From assembly GCA_022843625.1 (NCBI GenBank), contig JALHNH010000024.1, positions 1 through 64,000 of the forward strand: DNA of 64,000 nt. The letters are read 5' to 3'. Under the pieces are notes generated by a model. That model was not told the origin of the DNA. It saw only the letters and a program-made list of their open reading frames with translations, and did no database searches. Source of the stretch: Bryobacter sp. GTDB lineage: Bacteria > Acidobacteriota > Terriglobia > Bryobacterales > Bryobacteraceae. Positions 8,943 to 19,185 of the stretch are shown piece by piece; position 1 is the stretch's first letter, and the number at the start of each line of letters is the position of its first letter. The translations under genes and the position numbers were made by a program.

Positions 8943-9914
8943 ATGCCTTCTCTAAACTTGCTCGTTATCGCCGAGCCCACCGGCAGCTACCTCAGCCTCC
9001 TCCCAGAATTGGGCCCGGGCGTGACCTACGAAGTCACCAAAGAAATTGCCCGCGCCGAAGAGCTCGCCCCCAGTGCAGACATCATCCTTACCGGCGTCGG
9101 GGCTTCAGGCGTCACCGTCAAGGCAGCCATCGATAAAGCAGAAAAGCTCCAGTGGCTGCACTCCCTCTCCGCAGGTGTTGACCATCTGATGGCTACTCGC
9201 CTGCGTCAATCGGATATCCCTGTTACCAATGCCAAGGGAGCCTACAGCCAGTCCCTCGGCGAGTACTGCTTGGCCGCCATGCTCTTCTTCGCCAAAGATC
9301 TCAATCGCATGCGTAAGAGTCAGGCCGCAGGCAAATGGGATGTCTTCGACGTCGACATGCTTGAGGGCAAAACCCTCGGCATTCTCGGTTATGGCGATAT
9401 TGGCAAAGCTGCTGCCAGACGTGCCAAGGCCTTCGACATGAAGATCATCGCCCTGCGCCGTCGTCCCGATCGCTCCGCCGGGGACGAAACCGCCGACGAA
9501 ATCTGGGGTATGGATCGCAAGCTCGAACTCATGGCAGTAAGCGACTACCTCCTCCTCGCCATGCCTGCCACTCCAGACACCAAGGGCATCGTCGCAGAGC
9601 CAGAGCTCCGCGCCATGAAGAGCGACAGCGTCATCATCAATCTCGGCCGGGGCAACGCCATCGACGAAAAATCCCTCATCGTCGCCCTGCAGGAAAAGTG
9701 GATCCGCGGGGCTGCCCTCGACGTCTTCGAAGTCGAACCCCTCCCCGATAACCACGTCTTCTACAACCTCGAAAACATCCTCGTCAGCGCCCACACCGCA
9801 GACCACACCAAGACCTGGACCGAAGACTCCATGCGTATCTTCCTCGCGAATTTCGCCCGCTACACCAGCGGACAGCCCCTGCTCAATCTCGTCGACAAAG
9901 GAGTCGGCTACTAG
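8943..9914 (+). CDS. D-2-hydroxyacid dehydrogenase
   Basis: NAD-dependent oxidoreductase of the D-isomer-specific 2-hydroxyacid dehydrogenase family. The nucleotide-binding motif 'LGILGYGDIGKAAARRAKAF' lies mid-protein; the catalytic triad is visible as Arg in 'NLGRGNAID', Glu in 'VFEVEPLPD' and His in 'VSAHTADHT'. Length (323) is normal. It is followed after two bases by a threonine/serine dehydratase gene, which suggests one transcript and a role in hydroxy- or oxo-acid metabolism. Exact substrate (glyoxylate, hydroxypyruvate, others) cannot be read from sequence. Confidence 0.88.
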   Translation: MPSLNLLVIAEPTGSYLSLLPELGPGVTYEVTKEIARAEELAPSADIILTGVGASGVTVKAAIDKAEKLQWLHSLSAGVDHLMATRLRQSDIPVTNAKGAYSQSLGEYCLAAMLFFAKDLNRMRKSQAAGKWDVFDVDMLEGKTLGILGYGDIGKAAARRAKAFDMKIIALRRRPDRSAGDETADEIWGMDRKLELMAVSDYLLLAMPATPDTKGIVAEPELRAMKSDSVIINLGRGNAIDEKSLIVALQEKWIRGAALDVFEVEPLPDNHVFYNLENILVSAHTADHTKTWTEDSMRIFLANFARYTSGQPLLNLVDKGVGY

Positions 9915-9916
9915 AC

Positions 9917-10876
9917 ATGAGTCTCCCTCCGCCCACTGCAATCGACGTCCGCTCTGCAGCAGTCCGCATTACAGGATTCACCCATCGCACCCCGGTACTC
10001 ACCTCGAGAGGCTTGAACGAAGCCACCGGTCTCGAATGCCACCTCAAGTGCGACAACTTCCAGCGCAGCGGCAGCTTCAAGCTGCGTGGCGCCACCAACT
10101 TTATCCAGCAGATTCCCGATGAGGAAAAGTCCCGGGGAGTAGTCGCTTTCTCCAGCGGAAACCATGCTCAGGCAGTCGCCTACGCAAGCCGTGTCGCCGG
10201 AATCAAAGCCACCATCATCATGCCAAGTGACGCACCCAAGACCAAGCTCTTTAACACCCGCGACATGGGCGCAAACGTCATCACCTATGACCGCCTCACC
10301 GAGAATCGAGAGGCAATCGGCAACCAGATATCCCTGGATAGCGGTGCCACTCTGATCCCTCCCTACGACCATCCCTGGACCATCGCCGGCCAGGGCACGC
10401 TTGCTCTCGAACTCCTCGAGGAAGTCCCCGATCTCGACGCCCTCCTCGTCTGCCTTGGAGGTGGGGGCCTGCTCGCTGGGTGTGCCCTGATCGCCAAAGA
10501 AATCAACCCCGCCATTCGTATCTTCGGAGTGGAACCCGCTCTCGCCAACGACTACGCTCTCAGCCTCAAAGCAGGCAAGCCTGTCCGCGTCGACAATAGC
10601 CCCACCATTGCCGATGGCCTTCGTACCCCGCAGCCTGGTGTGATCACCTTCCCCATCATCCAGCATCTCGTTGAAGACGTCCTGCTGGTCTCAGAAGAAG
10701 AAATCTACGCCGCCATGCGATACTCACTCACCCGTCTCAAGATCGTTGCCGAGCCAAGCGGAGTCGTTTGCATCGCCGCAGCCATGGCAGGCAAAGTCGC
10801 GGCAGGAATCAAGCGTGTTGGCATCGTCGTCAGCGGCGGCAATATGGATCTTGACCTGATCGCTACCCTTGCCTGA
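9917..10876 (+). CDS. Threonine/serine dehydratase (PLP)
   Basis: Fold-type II PLP enzyme that deaminates threonine or serine to the 2-oxoacid. The PLP lysine is in 'RSGSFKLRGATNF', the substrate loop is 'SSGNHAQAVAYAS', and the phosphate-binding glycines are 'CLGGGGLLAG'. At 319 residues it lacks the C-terminal ACT-like regulatory domains of biosynthetic IlvA, so it resembles catabolic TdcB or serine racemase. It sits two bases after the hydroxyacid dehydrogenase gene. Its end overlaps the convergent CoA-transferase gene by 14 bases. Confidence 0.88.
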   Translation: MSLPPPTAIDVRSAAVRITGFTHRTPVLTSRGLNEATGLECHLKCDNFQRSGSFKLRGATNFIQQIPDEEKSRGVVAFSSGNHAQAVAYASRVAGIKATIIMPSDAPKTKLFNTRDMGANVITYDRLTENREAIGNQISLDSGATLIPPYDHPWTIAGQGTLALELLEEVPDLDALLVCLGGGGLLAGCALIAKEINPAIRIFGVEPALANDYALSLKAGKPVRVDNSPTIADGLRTPQPGVITFPIIQHLVEDVLLVSEEEIYAAMRYSLTRLKIVAEPSGVVCIAAAMAGKVAAGIKRVGIVVSGGNMDLDLIATLA

Positions 10877-12128
10877 GCGCGAAGCTCTCACGTTCCAGGC
10901 TCTCGCGGAAATCGGGGTGAGCAATCGAAATCAACAACTCTGCCCTTTGCCGCAAGTTTTTGCCGTGCAGGTTGACAGCTCCATGCTCGCTCACCACCCA
11001 GTGCACGTCTCCGCGTGAGGTCACCACGCCAGCACCGGGCTTCAACTGATTTACAATCCGCGACACCTTCCCGTGCTTCGCGGTCGATGGCAGGCAGATA
11101 AATGGCATCCCGCCTTCACTCCGCGCCGCTCCACGAATGAAGTCCACCTGCCCGCCAATCCCTGAAAACGGCAACTCTCCCATCGAGTCAGAACAGATTT
11201 GCCCCGTCAAATCAATCTCGATCGCCGCATTAATTGCACAGACCCTCGGGTTGCGGCCAATCTGAAATGGATTATTTGTATAGCGGGTCTGACGAAATTC
11301 AAAGATCGGATTGTCATCGACAAAGTCCAGCAGCCGCTTCGACCCAATTACAAAACCAATTACCACCTTGTTGTGATTGATTCTCTTCTTGCTGTTGTTG
11401 ATCACACCACTTTCCAGCAGCGGGATCACCCCATCAGAAACCATTTCACTATGAACCCCAAGATTTTTGTGGTTCCCCAGCAGTTCAAGAATTGCATCGG
11501 GAATCGCCCCAATTCCCAGCTGCAGAGTAGCCCCATCGGGAATCAAAGCCGCCACATGCTTTGCGATGACTTTATGCTCGGGGAGCCCGGATCGAGCCTC
11601 CATTTCCGCTAGCGGGAAATCCCCCTCCACCATTACATCGATCTCATTCACATGCAAAAACGTATCGCCATGCGTCCGGGGCATTTGCGGGTTTGCAATC
11701 GCGATCACATGTTTTGCCACCTTAGCCGCCGTAAGCGATACATCAATGCTCGGCCCAAGGCTCACGAACCCGTTTCGATCTGGAGGAGTGCACTGCATCA
11801 ACGCTACATCGATCGGCAAAGTTCCATCGAGAAACAGCCCCTCGATCTCGCCCAGAAAAATCGGGATGTAATCCGCACGCCGCTGCTGCACAGCCTCGCG
11901 AACATTGGCCCCGATAAACAGCGCGTTGTGTCGGAAATTGTCCTTAAACTGAGCCTGCGCGTAGGGTGCGCTGCCCATCATCGCCATATGAACCACTTCC
12001 ACATCGCGAAGATCCTCGGCCCGAGCCGTCATTGCCTCAACTAACGGCTCTGGCTCGGCACACCCCTGATGTACATAAACTCGCTGGCCTGACTGAATAA
12101 CTGATACTGCTTCTGCCGCACTAACCAT
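10863..12128 (-). CDS. Acetyl-CoA hydrolase/CoA-transferase family protein
   Basis: A 421-residue member of the family containing acetyl-CoA hydrolase, 4-hydroxybutyrate CoA-transferase and butyryl-CoA:acetate CoA-transferase. Signatures include 'RVYVHQGCAEPEPLVEAM', 'LQLGIGAIPDAILELLG', 'LGVHSEMVSDGVIPLLESG' and the C-terminal 'GIGGQVDFIRGA'. These enzymes move CoA between acyl groups through a glutamyl-CoA intermediate. Its 5' end overlaps the end of the next gene upstream by 8 bases. The acyl substrate is not deducible. Confidence 0.87.
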   Translation of the reverse strand: MVSAAEAVSVIQSGQRVYVHQGCAEPEPLVEAMTARAEDLRDVEVVHMAMMGSAPYAQAQFKDNFRHNALFIGANVREAVQQRRADYIPIFLGEIEGLFLDGTLPIDVALMQCTPPDRNGFVSLGPSIDVSLTAAKVAKHVIAIANPQMPRTHGDTFLHVNEIDVMVEGDFPLAEMEARSGLPEHKVIAKHVAALIPDGATLQLGIGAIPDAILELLGNHKNLGVHSEMVSDGVIPLLESGVINNSKKRINHNKVVIGFVIGSKRLLDFVDDNPIFEFRQTRYTNNPFQIGRNPRVCAINAAIEIDLTGQICSDSMGELPFSGIGGQVDFIRGAARSEGGMPFICLPSTAKHGKVSRIVNQLKPGAGVVTSRGDVHWVVSEHGAVNLHGKNLRQRAELLISIAHPDFRESLERESFALRQG

Positions 12129-13056
12129 TCTTAATAGTATCGAGAATCATCGTGTATTGGATCGTCCGTTTGCTCTTTGCCGGCAACCAGACAGCCGTTG
12201 GGGCCGCCCACAATAAACCCCGCGTAGCTCGCCGGAATCGATACTCCGGATAGGGGCTCGCCCCAAATTCAATGCCCCAAGTCATCGTGCGCCCATTCCA
12301 GGGCGGATACTTCCTCTCGTGATTCTCCTCCCAGATCCCAAGCCACGGAAAGTCCTGCAGATTCCACTCATAGCCAATCCGCAAACCCAGCTTCGGGTTC
12401 GTCACTTTTACCTCCCCCTTGGTCAGCAAATGCGCATGATAATCCGCACTCATCAGCGACGAAGGATAGGTGCGATCCTTCCACTCAAATTCGCCCTCAT
12501 TCAACTTCGAACTGCGCAAGATCGGAGCCTCAAGCCTGGTCACTCCTCGCTCGAGAAACGGCGGCCCCAGCGTCACATGCTCCTGCCACGCAATATGCCG
12601 GTCAAACGGCAACAGGTTCTCAACGTCCTCAGTGAAGCGAATTTTGTTCCCGTCCAGCTCCATCTTGCGCTGGACATTCAATTGCGAAAGCGGCAGATGC
12701 GCCCGCAGTTCCTCATCGTAAGGAACAATCGAGGCCTCTCCATGCACGCTATAGCCAGCCCGCGCTTCCTCTTCCGACGGCGGCCCGAAAAAGTCAACAC
12801 ACCAGTTGTGTCCAAGGATCCCCGAAAGCAGCTTCGCCTCAGGCCCAGTCCCATACTCAGGATGCTTGGCCGCAGAATAGGTCGAGGGATCGATACTAGG
12901 CCACGGCGGCGTCCACAGCGGATTGATCCCCTTGCCCTTGTGGAAGATTTCAGCGATGTGCCCGCCTTCGGCAACCACTGTCACCCGCAGCTCCTGGTTC
13001 TCCCACTGGTAGGCACGCCGTCCGAGATACGATACTGGTTTCATTCTGGATAGCAT
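12121..13056 (-). CDS. Galactose-mutarotase-like beta-sandwich protein
   Basis: A 311-residue protein with no leader whose pattern fits the aldose-1-epimerase/mutarotase-like superfamily: an early 'VVAEGGHIAEIFHKGKG', 'LSGILGHNWCVDFFGP', 'HGEASIVPYDEE', 'EDVENLLPFDRHIAWQEHV' and 'WLGIWEENH'. Such proteins bind a carbohydrate; several Acidobacteria copies sit near sugar catabolism genes. Catalytic residues cannot be assigned with confidence. An alternative start 12 bases downstream (Met5) is equally possible. It is the upstream partner of the CoA-transferase gene (8-base overlap) and diverges from the gene at 13063. Confidence 0.6.
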   Translation of the reverse strand: MLSRMKPVSYLGRRAYQWENQELRVTVVAEGGHIAEIFHKGKGINPLWTPPWPSIDPSTYSAAKHPEYGTGPEAKLLSGILGHNWCVDFFGPPSEEEARAGYSVHGEASIVPYDEELRAHLPLSQLNVQRKMELDGNKIRFTEDVENLLPFDRHIAWQEHVTLGPPFLERGVTRLEAPILRSSKLNEGEFEWKDRTYPSSLMSADYHAHLLTKGEVKVTNPKLGLRIGYEWNLQDFPWLGIWEENHERKYPPWNGRTMTWGIEFGASPYPEYRFRRATRGLLWAAPTAVWLPAKSKRTIQYTMILDTIKNG

Positions 13057-13062
13057 ATCGAT

Positions 13063-13653
13063 ATGACGAAGTGGTTTGCATTACTCACACTCCTGACGGC
13101 AACTCCTTTCTGGGACACCATGGATGTCAAGGAGTGGAGCGAAGAACAATTGCTCGACTTTTTTGGCAACTCTCCCTGGTCTCAACCTGCCGAATCCACA
13201 GCCGGAAACGGCGTCCTCACCTTTCTCGCCACCTCAAAACCAGTTCAGTTGGCAGAGGTCGAGAAGCGACGCCGCGTCATGAAAAAAGTAGCAGGAGTCG
13301 ACGTCATCCAGGATCCCGCCTGGGATGAATTTCAGGAGTTCCTCGAAAGAGACACAGCCAAATACATTGTTTTGGCTGTCGCAATTCCCGCCGAAGCCAC
13401 AAGAGAAGCTTCAGAGATGTCGCTCATGGAAAACCAGAGCGTCATGAAGTTGGGCAAGCAAAAAATCAAAATGAGCGGCTACTTTCCGCCATCCCCCACT
13501 GACCCCTACACCCGCCTCATCTTCCCGCGAGCCGGGACAGAAAAAGCGAAAGAACTCGTCTTCGAACTCTTCCTCCCCGGCACAGGAACACCCTATCGCC
13601 AAGTTTACTATCCAACCAAAGGAATGAACTACCGCGGGCGCCTCGAGATGTAA
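13063..13653 (+). CDS. Exported hypothetical protein with SPW motif
   Basis: A 196-residue protein with a weak N-terminal signal peptide (hydrophobic 5-16), then 'WSEEQLLDFFGNSPWSQP', which I associate with a family of secreted hypotheticals common in Acidobacteria. The rest is soluble and mixed alpha/beta: a basic helix 'EVEKRRRVMKKVAG', then 'YIVLAVAIPAEAT' and a C-terminal 'DPYTRLIFPRAG'. Function unknown. Start codons of this gene and the divergent mutarotase-like gene are 6 bases apart, so their promoters must overlap coding sequence. The 3' end overlaps the convergent aminotransferase by 25 bases. Confidence 0.6.
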   Translation: MTKWFALLTLLTATPFWDTMDVKEWSEEQLLDFFGNSPWSQPAESTAGNGVLTFLATSKPVQLAEVEKRRRVMKKVAGVDVIQDPAWDEFQEFLERDTAKYIVLAVAIPAEATREASEMSLMENQSVMKLGKQKIKMSGYFPPSPTDPYTRLIFPRAGTEKAKELVFELFLPGTGTPYRQVYYPTKGMNYRGRLEM

Positions 13654-14801
13654 CCGCAAAGCCTCTCTATCGCTGGCTCGAGAATCGTCTTGTCCGCCGC
13701 ATAACAAATGCGAATCGACCCTTCCCCACCAGGGCCAAATGCAACACCGGGCGCAATTCCGACATGCGTCTCGAGTAAACAATTCTTTGCAAAAGCAAAG
13801 GAGTCGGTCAGCCCTTCAATCTGCGGAAACAAATAGAACGCGCCTTCAGGCGAAGGAATATGCACCCCCTCCACCTGGCTCAGCATGCCAACACAAAAAT
13901 CGCGATTCGATCTCAACTGCTCACGCAACTCCGCGACGAAAACTTCACCATCCCGCAACGCCGTCTCCCCTGCCCGCTGCGTAAACCCTGCCGGGCAAGA
14001 CACCATGAACTCATTCAGTTCTGTTGCCCGCTTCACAAGATCCTGACGGCCTGCCACCCAGCCCAGACGCCATCCCGTCATGCAGTAGGCCTTCGAAAAA
14101 CTCTGCACTACAAACACTGCATCATCCGGCTCGATCAACCTTAGAATGCTTGGCGCAATGTCCGCTCCGTAAATCAACCGTTCATACACCTCGTCAGCAA
14201 GCAGCCAAAGCTTGTGCCGCCGGGCAAAATCCAGTAACTGTTGCTGCTCTTCCACAGTAGCTACCCACCCAAGCGGATTCGACGGCGAGGTATAAAGCAA
14301 CAACTTCGTGCGGGGCGAGATCGCAGCCTCCATCGCGTCAAAGTCGATTGTGAAGCGGCCCCCAGCTAGCGGCTGAGCAATCTCAATCGGCTTGGCTCCG
14401 ATCAGCGCCGCAATCGAAGCACCATTGGGCCACGCTGGTGTCAGCACAATCGCCTCATCGCCAGGGTCGAGAATGCAGCGAATACTAACATTCAGAGCCT
14501 GCACGCCAGAAGCGGTTATAAGCACTTGTGAGGCCGCATCCAGCTTCACTTTGTGCTTGGCAGCGTAATAGCTGGCAATCGTCTCACGCAGACTCAGCAA
14601 GCCAGCATTGGAGGTGTAGTAGGTAAATCCATCCCGTACTGCCTGATCGAGAGCCGTCTTGATAAAGTCAGGCGTAGGTAAATTCGATTCACCGAAATAC
14701 AGCGGGTAGACATTCTCCATACGCATCGCAATTTCCGCAATCGCACGCACACGAGAATAAGGTACCGATTCTGCAATAGGTGCAATCTGAGCCTTCGACA
14801 T
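13629..14801 (-). CDS. Class I/II pyridoxal-phosphate aminotransferase
   Basis: Fold-type I PLP aminotransferase of 390 residues. The Schiff-base lysine is in 'SFSKAYCMTGWRLGW', the PLP-ring contacts are 'TSPSNPLGW' and 'LLADEVYERLIY', and the conserved C-terminal Arg lies in 'GSIRICYA'. It resembles the aspartate/aromatic aminotransferase group (AspC/PatA-like). It follows purF by 4 bases on the same strand, so it is probably the last gene of the purQ-purL-purF transcript, although no pathway link to purines is evident. Confidence 0.88.
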   Translation of the reverse strand: MSKAQIAPIAESVPYSRVRAIAEIAMRMENVYPLYFGESNLPTPDFIKTALDQAVRDGFTYYTSNAGLLSLRETIASYYAAKHKVKLDAASQVLITASGVQALNVSIRCILDPGDEAIVLTPAWPNGASIAALIGAKPIEIAQPLAGGRFTIDFDAMEAAISPRTKLLLYTSPSNPLGWVATVEEQQQLLDFARRHKLWLLADEVYERLIYGADIAPSILRLIEPDDAVFVVQSFSKAYCMTGWRLGWVAGRQDLVKRATELNEFMVSCPAGFTQRAGETALRDGEVFVAELREQLRSNRDFCVGMLSQVEGVHIPSPEGAFYLFPQIEGLTDSFAFAKNCLLETHVGIAPGVAFGPGGEGSIRICYAADKTILEPAIERLCGYISRRPR

Positions 14802-14805
14802 AGGC

Positions 14806-16218
14806 TTAGCTGCGGCTCTTGGCCATCATCAGCTCATCGATATTGATCAGATGAGTCGGATAGTTCCCCGTGTAGCAGGCATAACAATATTCCTGCTTGT
14901 CGTCCTCAACAGCCTGGCTCAAGGCCGACAGCGGAAGATAACCAACCGAGTCCGCCTCGGTGAAGCGGCGAATCCCCTCAAGGTTGTTGTTCGAAGCAAT
15001 CAATTCGCCCTTGGTAGGCGTATCCACGCCGTAGAAGCACGGCGAGATCGTCGGAGGGCAAGAGATCCGCAAATGCACTTCCTTGGCCCCTGCGCTGCGC
15101 ACCATGCGCACAATCTTGCGTGACGTAGTGCCACGCACCAGAGAGTCATCCACCAGCACCACGCGCTTGCCTTCGAGCAAATGCCGCACAGGGTTCAGCT
15201 TCAACTTCACACCAAAATCGCGAATCGTCTGCGAGGGTTCAATAAAAGTCCGGCCCACATAATGATTCCGGATCAGCGCCTGCCGGAATGGCAACTTCGC
15301 TTCCTCTGCATAGCCAAGCGCCGCCGCCACACCAGAGTCTGGCACCGGCACCACGATGTCAGCGTCAGCCGGACAATGCTGGGCCAGCAACCGCCCCATC
15401 CGCTCCCGCGACTGCGCAATCGACTTCCCAAACACCAGAGAATCCGGTCGCGCAAAATACACATGCTCAAACACGCAATGTGCCTTATCTGCCACCGGAG
15501 CATAACGCTCCCGCGTAATGCCTTCGGGCCCGACAATCACCATCTCACCAGGCTCAACATCTGAAATATAAACCGCGTTGATCAAATCAAAGGCGCACGT
15601 CTCGCTGGCAAAAACATAAGCGATCCGACCGCCGCTCAATTCCAACTGACCCAAAGCCAACGGACGAAACCCATGCTTGTCGCGAGCCACAATCAAACGA
15701 TTCTCAGCCAGAAACACCAGCGAAAACGCACCCTCAAGCTGCAACAGCGCATCCCGCAACGCGCCAGCCATCGTTTTCTCACGAGACCGCGCCACCAGAT
15801 GCAAAATCACTTCCGTATCGCTGGTCGCCTGAAAGATCGATCCATCCTGCTCAAGCTCATTGCGCAGGTTCATCGCATTCGTGATATTACCGTTGTGAGC
15901 CACCGCGATCGGCCCCTTGTTGCATCGAACCGAAAACGGCTGCGCATTCAGCAGCGCCGTGTCGCCCGAGGTCGAGTACCGCGTATGCCCGATCGCCGCA
16001 TCACCTTGCAAATGGGCAAGCACCGGCACGGTGAATATGTCAGCAACATGTCCCATCGACTTGTGGCAAAGAATCTCGTCTTCGTGCAGAGATGCAATCC
16101 CAGCGCTCTCCTGCCCGCGATGCTGCAGCGAATGAAGTCCAAGATTGACGACCTTGGCCGCCTCAGGATGGCCGTAAATCGCAAAGACACCACATTCGTC
16201 GTGGAACTTGTCAAACAT
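14806..16218 (-). CDS. purF: Amidophosphoribosyltransferase PurF
   Basis: First committed enzyme of purine synthesis: PRPP + glutamine to phosphoribosylamine. The start at 16218 gives an 8-residue propeptide before Cys9 ('CGVFAIYG'), the N-terminal nucleophile; a longer upstream reading (16302) would bury this and lie in purL. The PRPP loop is '[14 protein letters not shown]'. Four cysteines placed as in the Bacillus enzyme (in 'HCVFEHVYF', 'ISCPPTIS' and 'CYACYTG') indicate a [4Fe-4S]-containing, processed type. It overlaps the purL end by 8 bases, consistent with translational coupling. Confidence 0.95.
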   Translation of the reverse strand: MFDKFHDECGVFAIYGHPEAAKVVNLGLHSLQHRGQESAGIASLHEDEILCHKSMGHVADIFTVPVLAHLQGDAAIGHTRYSTSGDTALLNAQPFSVRCNKGPIAVAHNGNITNAMNLRNELEQDGSIFQATSDTEVILHLVARSREKTMAGALRDALLQLEGAFSLVFLAENRLIVARDKHGFRPLALGQLELSGGRIAYVFASETCAFDLINAVYISDVEPGEMVIVGPEGITRERYAPVADKAHCVFEHVYFARPDSLVFGKSIAQSRERMGRLLAQHCPADADIVVPVPDSGVAAALGYAEEAKLPFRQALIRNHYVGRTFIEPSQTIRDFGVKLKLNPVRHLLEGKRVVLVDDSLVRGTTSRKIVRMVRSAGAKEVHLRISCPPTISPCFYGVDTPTKGELIASNNNLEGIRRFTEADSVGYLPLSALSQAVEDDKQEYCYACYTGNYPTHLINIDELMMAKSRS

Positions 16219-18433
16219 GCAACGATTCCTCCAGTGCTCGATCCCAGGTGTGGTACAGCTTATCGACCCCAACATGAACAACTTGAGTTCCGTTAAGGGC
16301 AATTTTCAGAGTCCCTGCTGTTGTTTTGCCAATTACCAGGGCAGGCACTTGATGGCGCTCGGCGATAGCAGAAATTTCAGCCACATTCGAGGTGGCAAAT
16401 AACACACGCGATGGCCCTTCATGGAACAACGCAAATTCCGGCCGCAAATCAGTCATGATGTCGACATCCGCGCCAACACCGGCAAAGGTCCCTTCAGCCA
16501 GCGCAACAGCCAACCCACCGTCGCCAAGGTCATGCGCAGCCTCGGTCAGCATGGCGCGTACAATCTCGCGCGTTGCCTCTTGCACCCGCTTCTCAAGCGG
16601 CATATCAAGCTTCGGAGGCAAGCCCCACAGCGCGCCCAGTACCTGCTTAGCGTACTGCGTCCCACCAAAATGCGTCAGGTCCGAATCGCCAAGCCCACCC
16701 AGCAACACCAGGTCCAGGCCCGCCTTCGGAAAAGCCATCGGAATCGGTGCCACCGTCGGCAGCAAGCCCACAATGCCAACCACCGGCGTCGGGAAGATCG
16801 ATTCACCCAACGTCTCGTTATAGAGGCTGACGTTGCCACCCGTAATCGGAGTCTCAAAGAACTTGCAAGCCTCAGCCAGCCCTTCAATCCCTTCCACAAG
16901 CTGCGCCATAATCTCAGGCCGCTCAGGGTTACCAAAATTCAGATTGTTGGTAGCAGAAACCGGCAACGCACCGACAGTCGAAAGATTACGGCAGCACTCG
17001 GCCACAATCAGCTTTGCGCCCTCGCGCGGGTCGAGATAGCAGTAACGGCCATTGCCGTCGAGCGACATCGCAATCGACGTGCCTGTCTCCTTGATGCGAA
17101 CAATCGCCGCATCGCCACCAGGCCCCGCCAGCGTATTCGTCCGCACCATGTAGTCGTACTGTTCCCAGATCCACTTCTTCGAGCAAAGATCGTTGCTGGC
17201 TAGAAGCTTCAACAGATCCGCTTCAACACTGGCACTGGTAAACGAAGGCCCTTCCATCGGCACATTCCGATAAGGTTTTGTATAAGGACGGTTATAAAGT
17301 GGCGCTTCATCAGCCAGATCGCGATTCTTGATCTCGGCTACAACAACTCCGTTGTCCCGAACTCTCAGCATCCCGTCATCCGTTACGGTACCGATGACAG
17401 CGCTCTCCAGACCCCACTTGTTGAACACATCAAAGATCTCTTGCTCGCGGCCCTTCTCAGCCACCAGCAACATGCGTTCCTGCGATTCCGACAGCATGAT
17501 CTCGTAAGGCGTCATGCCGGTCTCACGCTGCGGCACATGCTTCAAATCAAAATCAATACCGGTGCCGGCCCGCGAACCCATCTCGCTGGTCGAACAAGTC
17601 AAACCGGCAGCACCCATATCCTGAATACCAACAATGGCGCCCGTCTTCATCGCCTCGATGCAGGCCTCAAGCAGCAGCTTCTCCATAAAAGGATCGCCTA
17701 CCTGCACTGTCGGTCGTTGCTGCTTCGACGCCTCGGTAAATACATCCGAAGCCATCGACGCCCCATGAATCCCGTCTCGTCCCGTCCGAGCGCCAACGTA
17801 GATCACAGGGTTGCCAACACCAGTAGCCTGCCCATAGAAAATCTCGTCATGTTTGAACACACCCATGGCGAACACATTCACCAGCGGGTTGCCGTCATAG
17901 CAGCTCTCAAACACAGTCTCGCCACCCACGGTCGGGACACCAAAGCAATTCCCGTAGTGCGAAATACCCTGCACCACCCCGTCCAGAATCCGTCGGTTCC
18001 GGGCACCATTCTTCTCGCTATCGAGCGGACCAAACCGGATCGCATCCATCACAGCAATCGGCCTCGCACCCATCGTAAAGATGTCACGCAAGATCCCGCC
18101 AACGCCGGTAGCTGCGCCCTGAAACGGCTCAATGAAACTCGGGTGATTATGCGACTCAATCTTGAACGCAATCGCGTATCCGTCGCCGATGTCGATGATC
18201 CCGGCATTCTCGCCCGGTCCCTGCAATACGCGCTCGCTGTGCGTCGGCAACTTCTTCAGATGCACCTTCGAGCTCTTGTACGAACAATGCTCGCTCCACA
18301 TCACAGAGAAAATGCCAAGCTCGGTCAGATTGGGGTCGCGTCCCAGCAGTTGTTGAATCTTCTCGTATTCGCCTCGCGTCAGCTTGTGAGTCTTCAGCAG
18401 GGCTTCGAGTTGGGTCGGATTATTTTCGCTCAT
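16211..18433 (-). CDS. purL: Phosphoribosylformylglycinamidine synthase subunit PurL
   Basis: Large subunit of FGAM synthase, which with glutaminase PurQ and the small PurS converts FGAR to FGAM. At 740 residues it is the short 'small PurL' form, which in characterised systems requires PurS. ATP and FGAR-binding regions are visible: '[15 protein letters not shown]', '[20 protein letters not shown]', '[10 protein letters not shown]', '[13 protein letters not shown]' and '[17 protein letters not shown]'. It is located between purQ (4-base overlap) and purF (8-base overlap). No purS-sized homologue was found adjoining. Confidence 0.95.
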   Translation of the reverse strand: MSENNPTQLEALLKTHKLTRGEYEKIQQLLGRDPNLTELGIFSVMWSEHCSYKSSKVHLKKLPTHSERVLQGPGENAGIIDIGDGYAIAFKIESHNHPSFIEPFQGAATGVGGILRDIFTMGARPIAVMDAIRFGPLDSEKNGARNRRILDGVVQGISHYGNCFGVPTVGGETVFESCYDGNPLVNVFAMGVFKHDEIFYGQATGVGNPVIYVGARTGRDGIHGASMASDVFTEASKQQRPTVQVGDPFMEKLLLEACIEAMKTGAIVGIQDMGAAGLTCSTSEMGSRAGTGIDFDLKHVPQRETGMTPYEIMLSESQERMLLVAEKGREQEIFDVFNKWGLESAVIGTVTDDGMLRVRDNGVVVAEIKNRDLADEAPLYNRPYTKPYRNVPMEGPSFTSASVEADLLKLLASNDLCSKKWIWEQYDYMVRTNTLAGPGGDAAIVRIKETGTSIAMSLDGNGRYCYLDPREGAKLIVAECCRNLSTVGALPVSATNNLNFGNPERPEIMAQLVEGIEGLAEACKFFETPITGGNVSLYNETLGESIFPTPVVGIVGLLPTVAPIPMAFPKAGLDLVLLGGLGDSDLTHFGGTQYAKQVLGALWGLPPKLDMPLEKRVQEATREIVRAMLTEAAHDLGDGGLAVALAEGTFAGVGADVDIMTDLRPEFALFHEGPSRVLFATSNVAEISAIAERHQVPALVIGKTTAGTLKIALNGTQVVHVGVDKLYHTWDRALEESLHV

Positions 18434-19104
18434 CGGGAGATTGCAGCCAGAGAATTCAACATGGAGTGAAAGACGCCAAGGCCATCAGTGCCTGGCATCA
18501 GAGGATCGGAAACACGCTCGGGGTGTGGCATCATGCCCATCACGTTGCGCCCGGCAGACAGGATACCGGCAATGTCGCGCATCGAACCATTCGGGTTATC
18601 GGTGTAGCGAAACACGATACGGTCCTCGGCTACAAGCTGGTCCAGCGTAGCCTCATCAGCCGTATAGCAGCCCTCGCCATGGGCGATCGGGATCTGCAAC
18701 ACCTCACCAGGCTTTAGCGCATTGGTAAAGGGGGAATTGGTGCTGACAGTCTCAAGGCCAACAGTCTTGCAAATATAGCGAAGACCCTTGTTGCGAATGA
18801 GGGCACCAGGAAGGATATGCGCTTCAGTAAGAATCTGGAAGCCATTGCAGAAGCCGGCTACCAGTCCTCCTGCATCGGCAAACTTCTTCACTGCGCGCAT
18901 CACGGGGGAAAATCGCGCGATAGCACCGCAGCGCAAGTGGTCTCCGTACGAGAAACCACCAGGGAGAATGATGGCATCAAAGCCGTTCAGGTTCTCACTG
19001 TCATGCCAGACAAAATCTGCTTGCTGCCCGAGATTGCGAGTGACGGCGTAATACGCGTCGTGATCGCAATTCGAGCCGGGAAACACTACGACTCCGAGCT
19101 TCAT
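18430..19104 (-). CDS. purQ: Phosphoribosylformylglycinamidine synthase subunit PurQ
   Basis: Class I glutamine amidotransferase subunit of FGAM synthase. The nucleophile Cys is in '[12 protein letters not shown]' and the His/Glu pair is in '[10 protein letters not shown]'; '[17 protein letters not shown]' is the conserved N-terminus. The start is set at 19104 (224 residues, normal for PurQ): an upstream in-frame start at 19152 would run through the terminator hairpin at 19122-19150. Its stop overlaps the purL start by 4 bases. Confidence 0.95.
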   Translation of the reverse strand: MKLGVVVFPGSNCDHDAYYAVTRNLGQQADFVWHDSENLNGFDAIILPGGFSYGDHLRCGAIARFSPVMRAVKKFADAGGLVAGFCNGFQILTEAHILPGALIRNKGLRYICKTVGLETVSTNSPFTNALKPGEVLQIPIAHGEGCYTADEATLDQLVAEDRIVFRYTDNPNGSMRDIAGILSAGRNVMGMMPHPERVSDPLMPGTDGLGVFHSMLNSLAAISR

Positions 19105-19121
19105 TGGGGAAACTTGAGTGT

Positions 19122-19150
19122 AACAGAAAGGGCCGCTTTTCGAGCGGCCC
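19122..19150 (-). terminator. Rho-independent terminator before purQ
   Basis: A perfect 8-bp stem (GGGCCGCT / AGCGGCCC, positions 19130-19150, five-base loop) is followed on the minus strand by TTTCTGTT. It lies between the small gene ending at 19186 and the purQ start at 19104, so it would end the upstream transcript and leave the pur operon to start from sequence just below it, or act as an attenuator in the purQ leader. Confidence 0.65.
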
Positions 19151-19185
19151 AATCGTATCGAAACTTTGAATTGTGTAGATGAAAG

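Noticed and set aside
17441-18469. 342-codon plus-strand frame opposite purL
   Set aside because: Arg/His-rich antisense text; purL is unambiguous.
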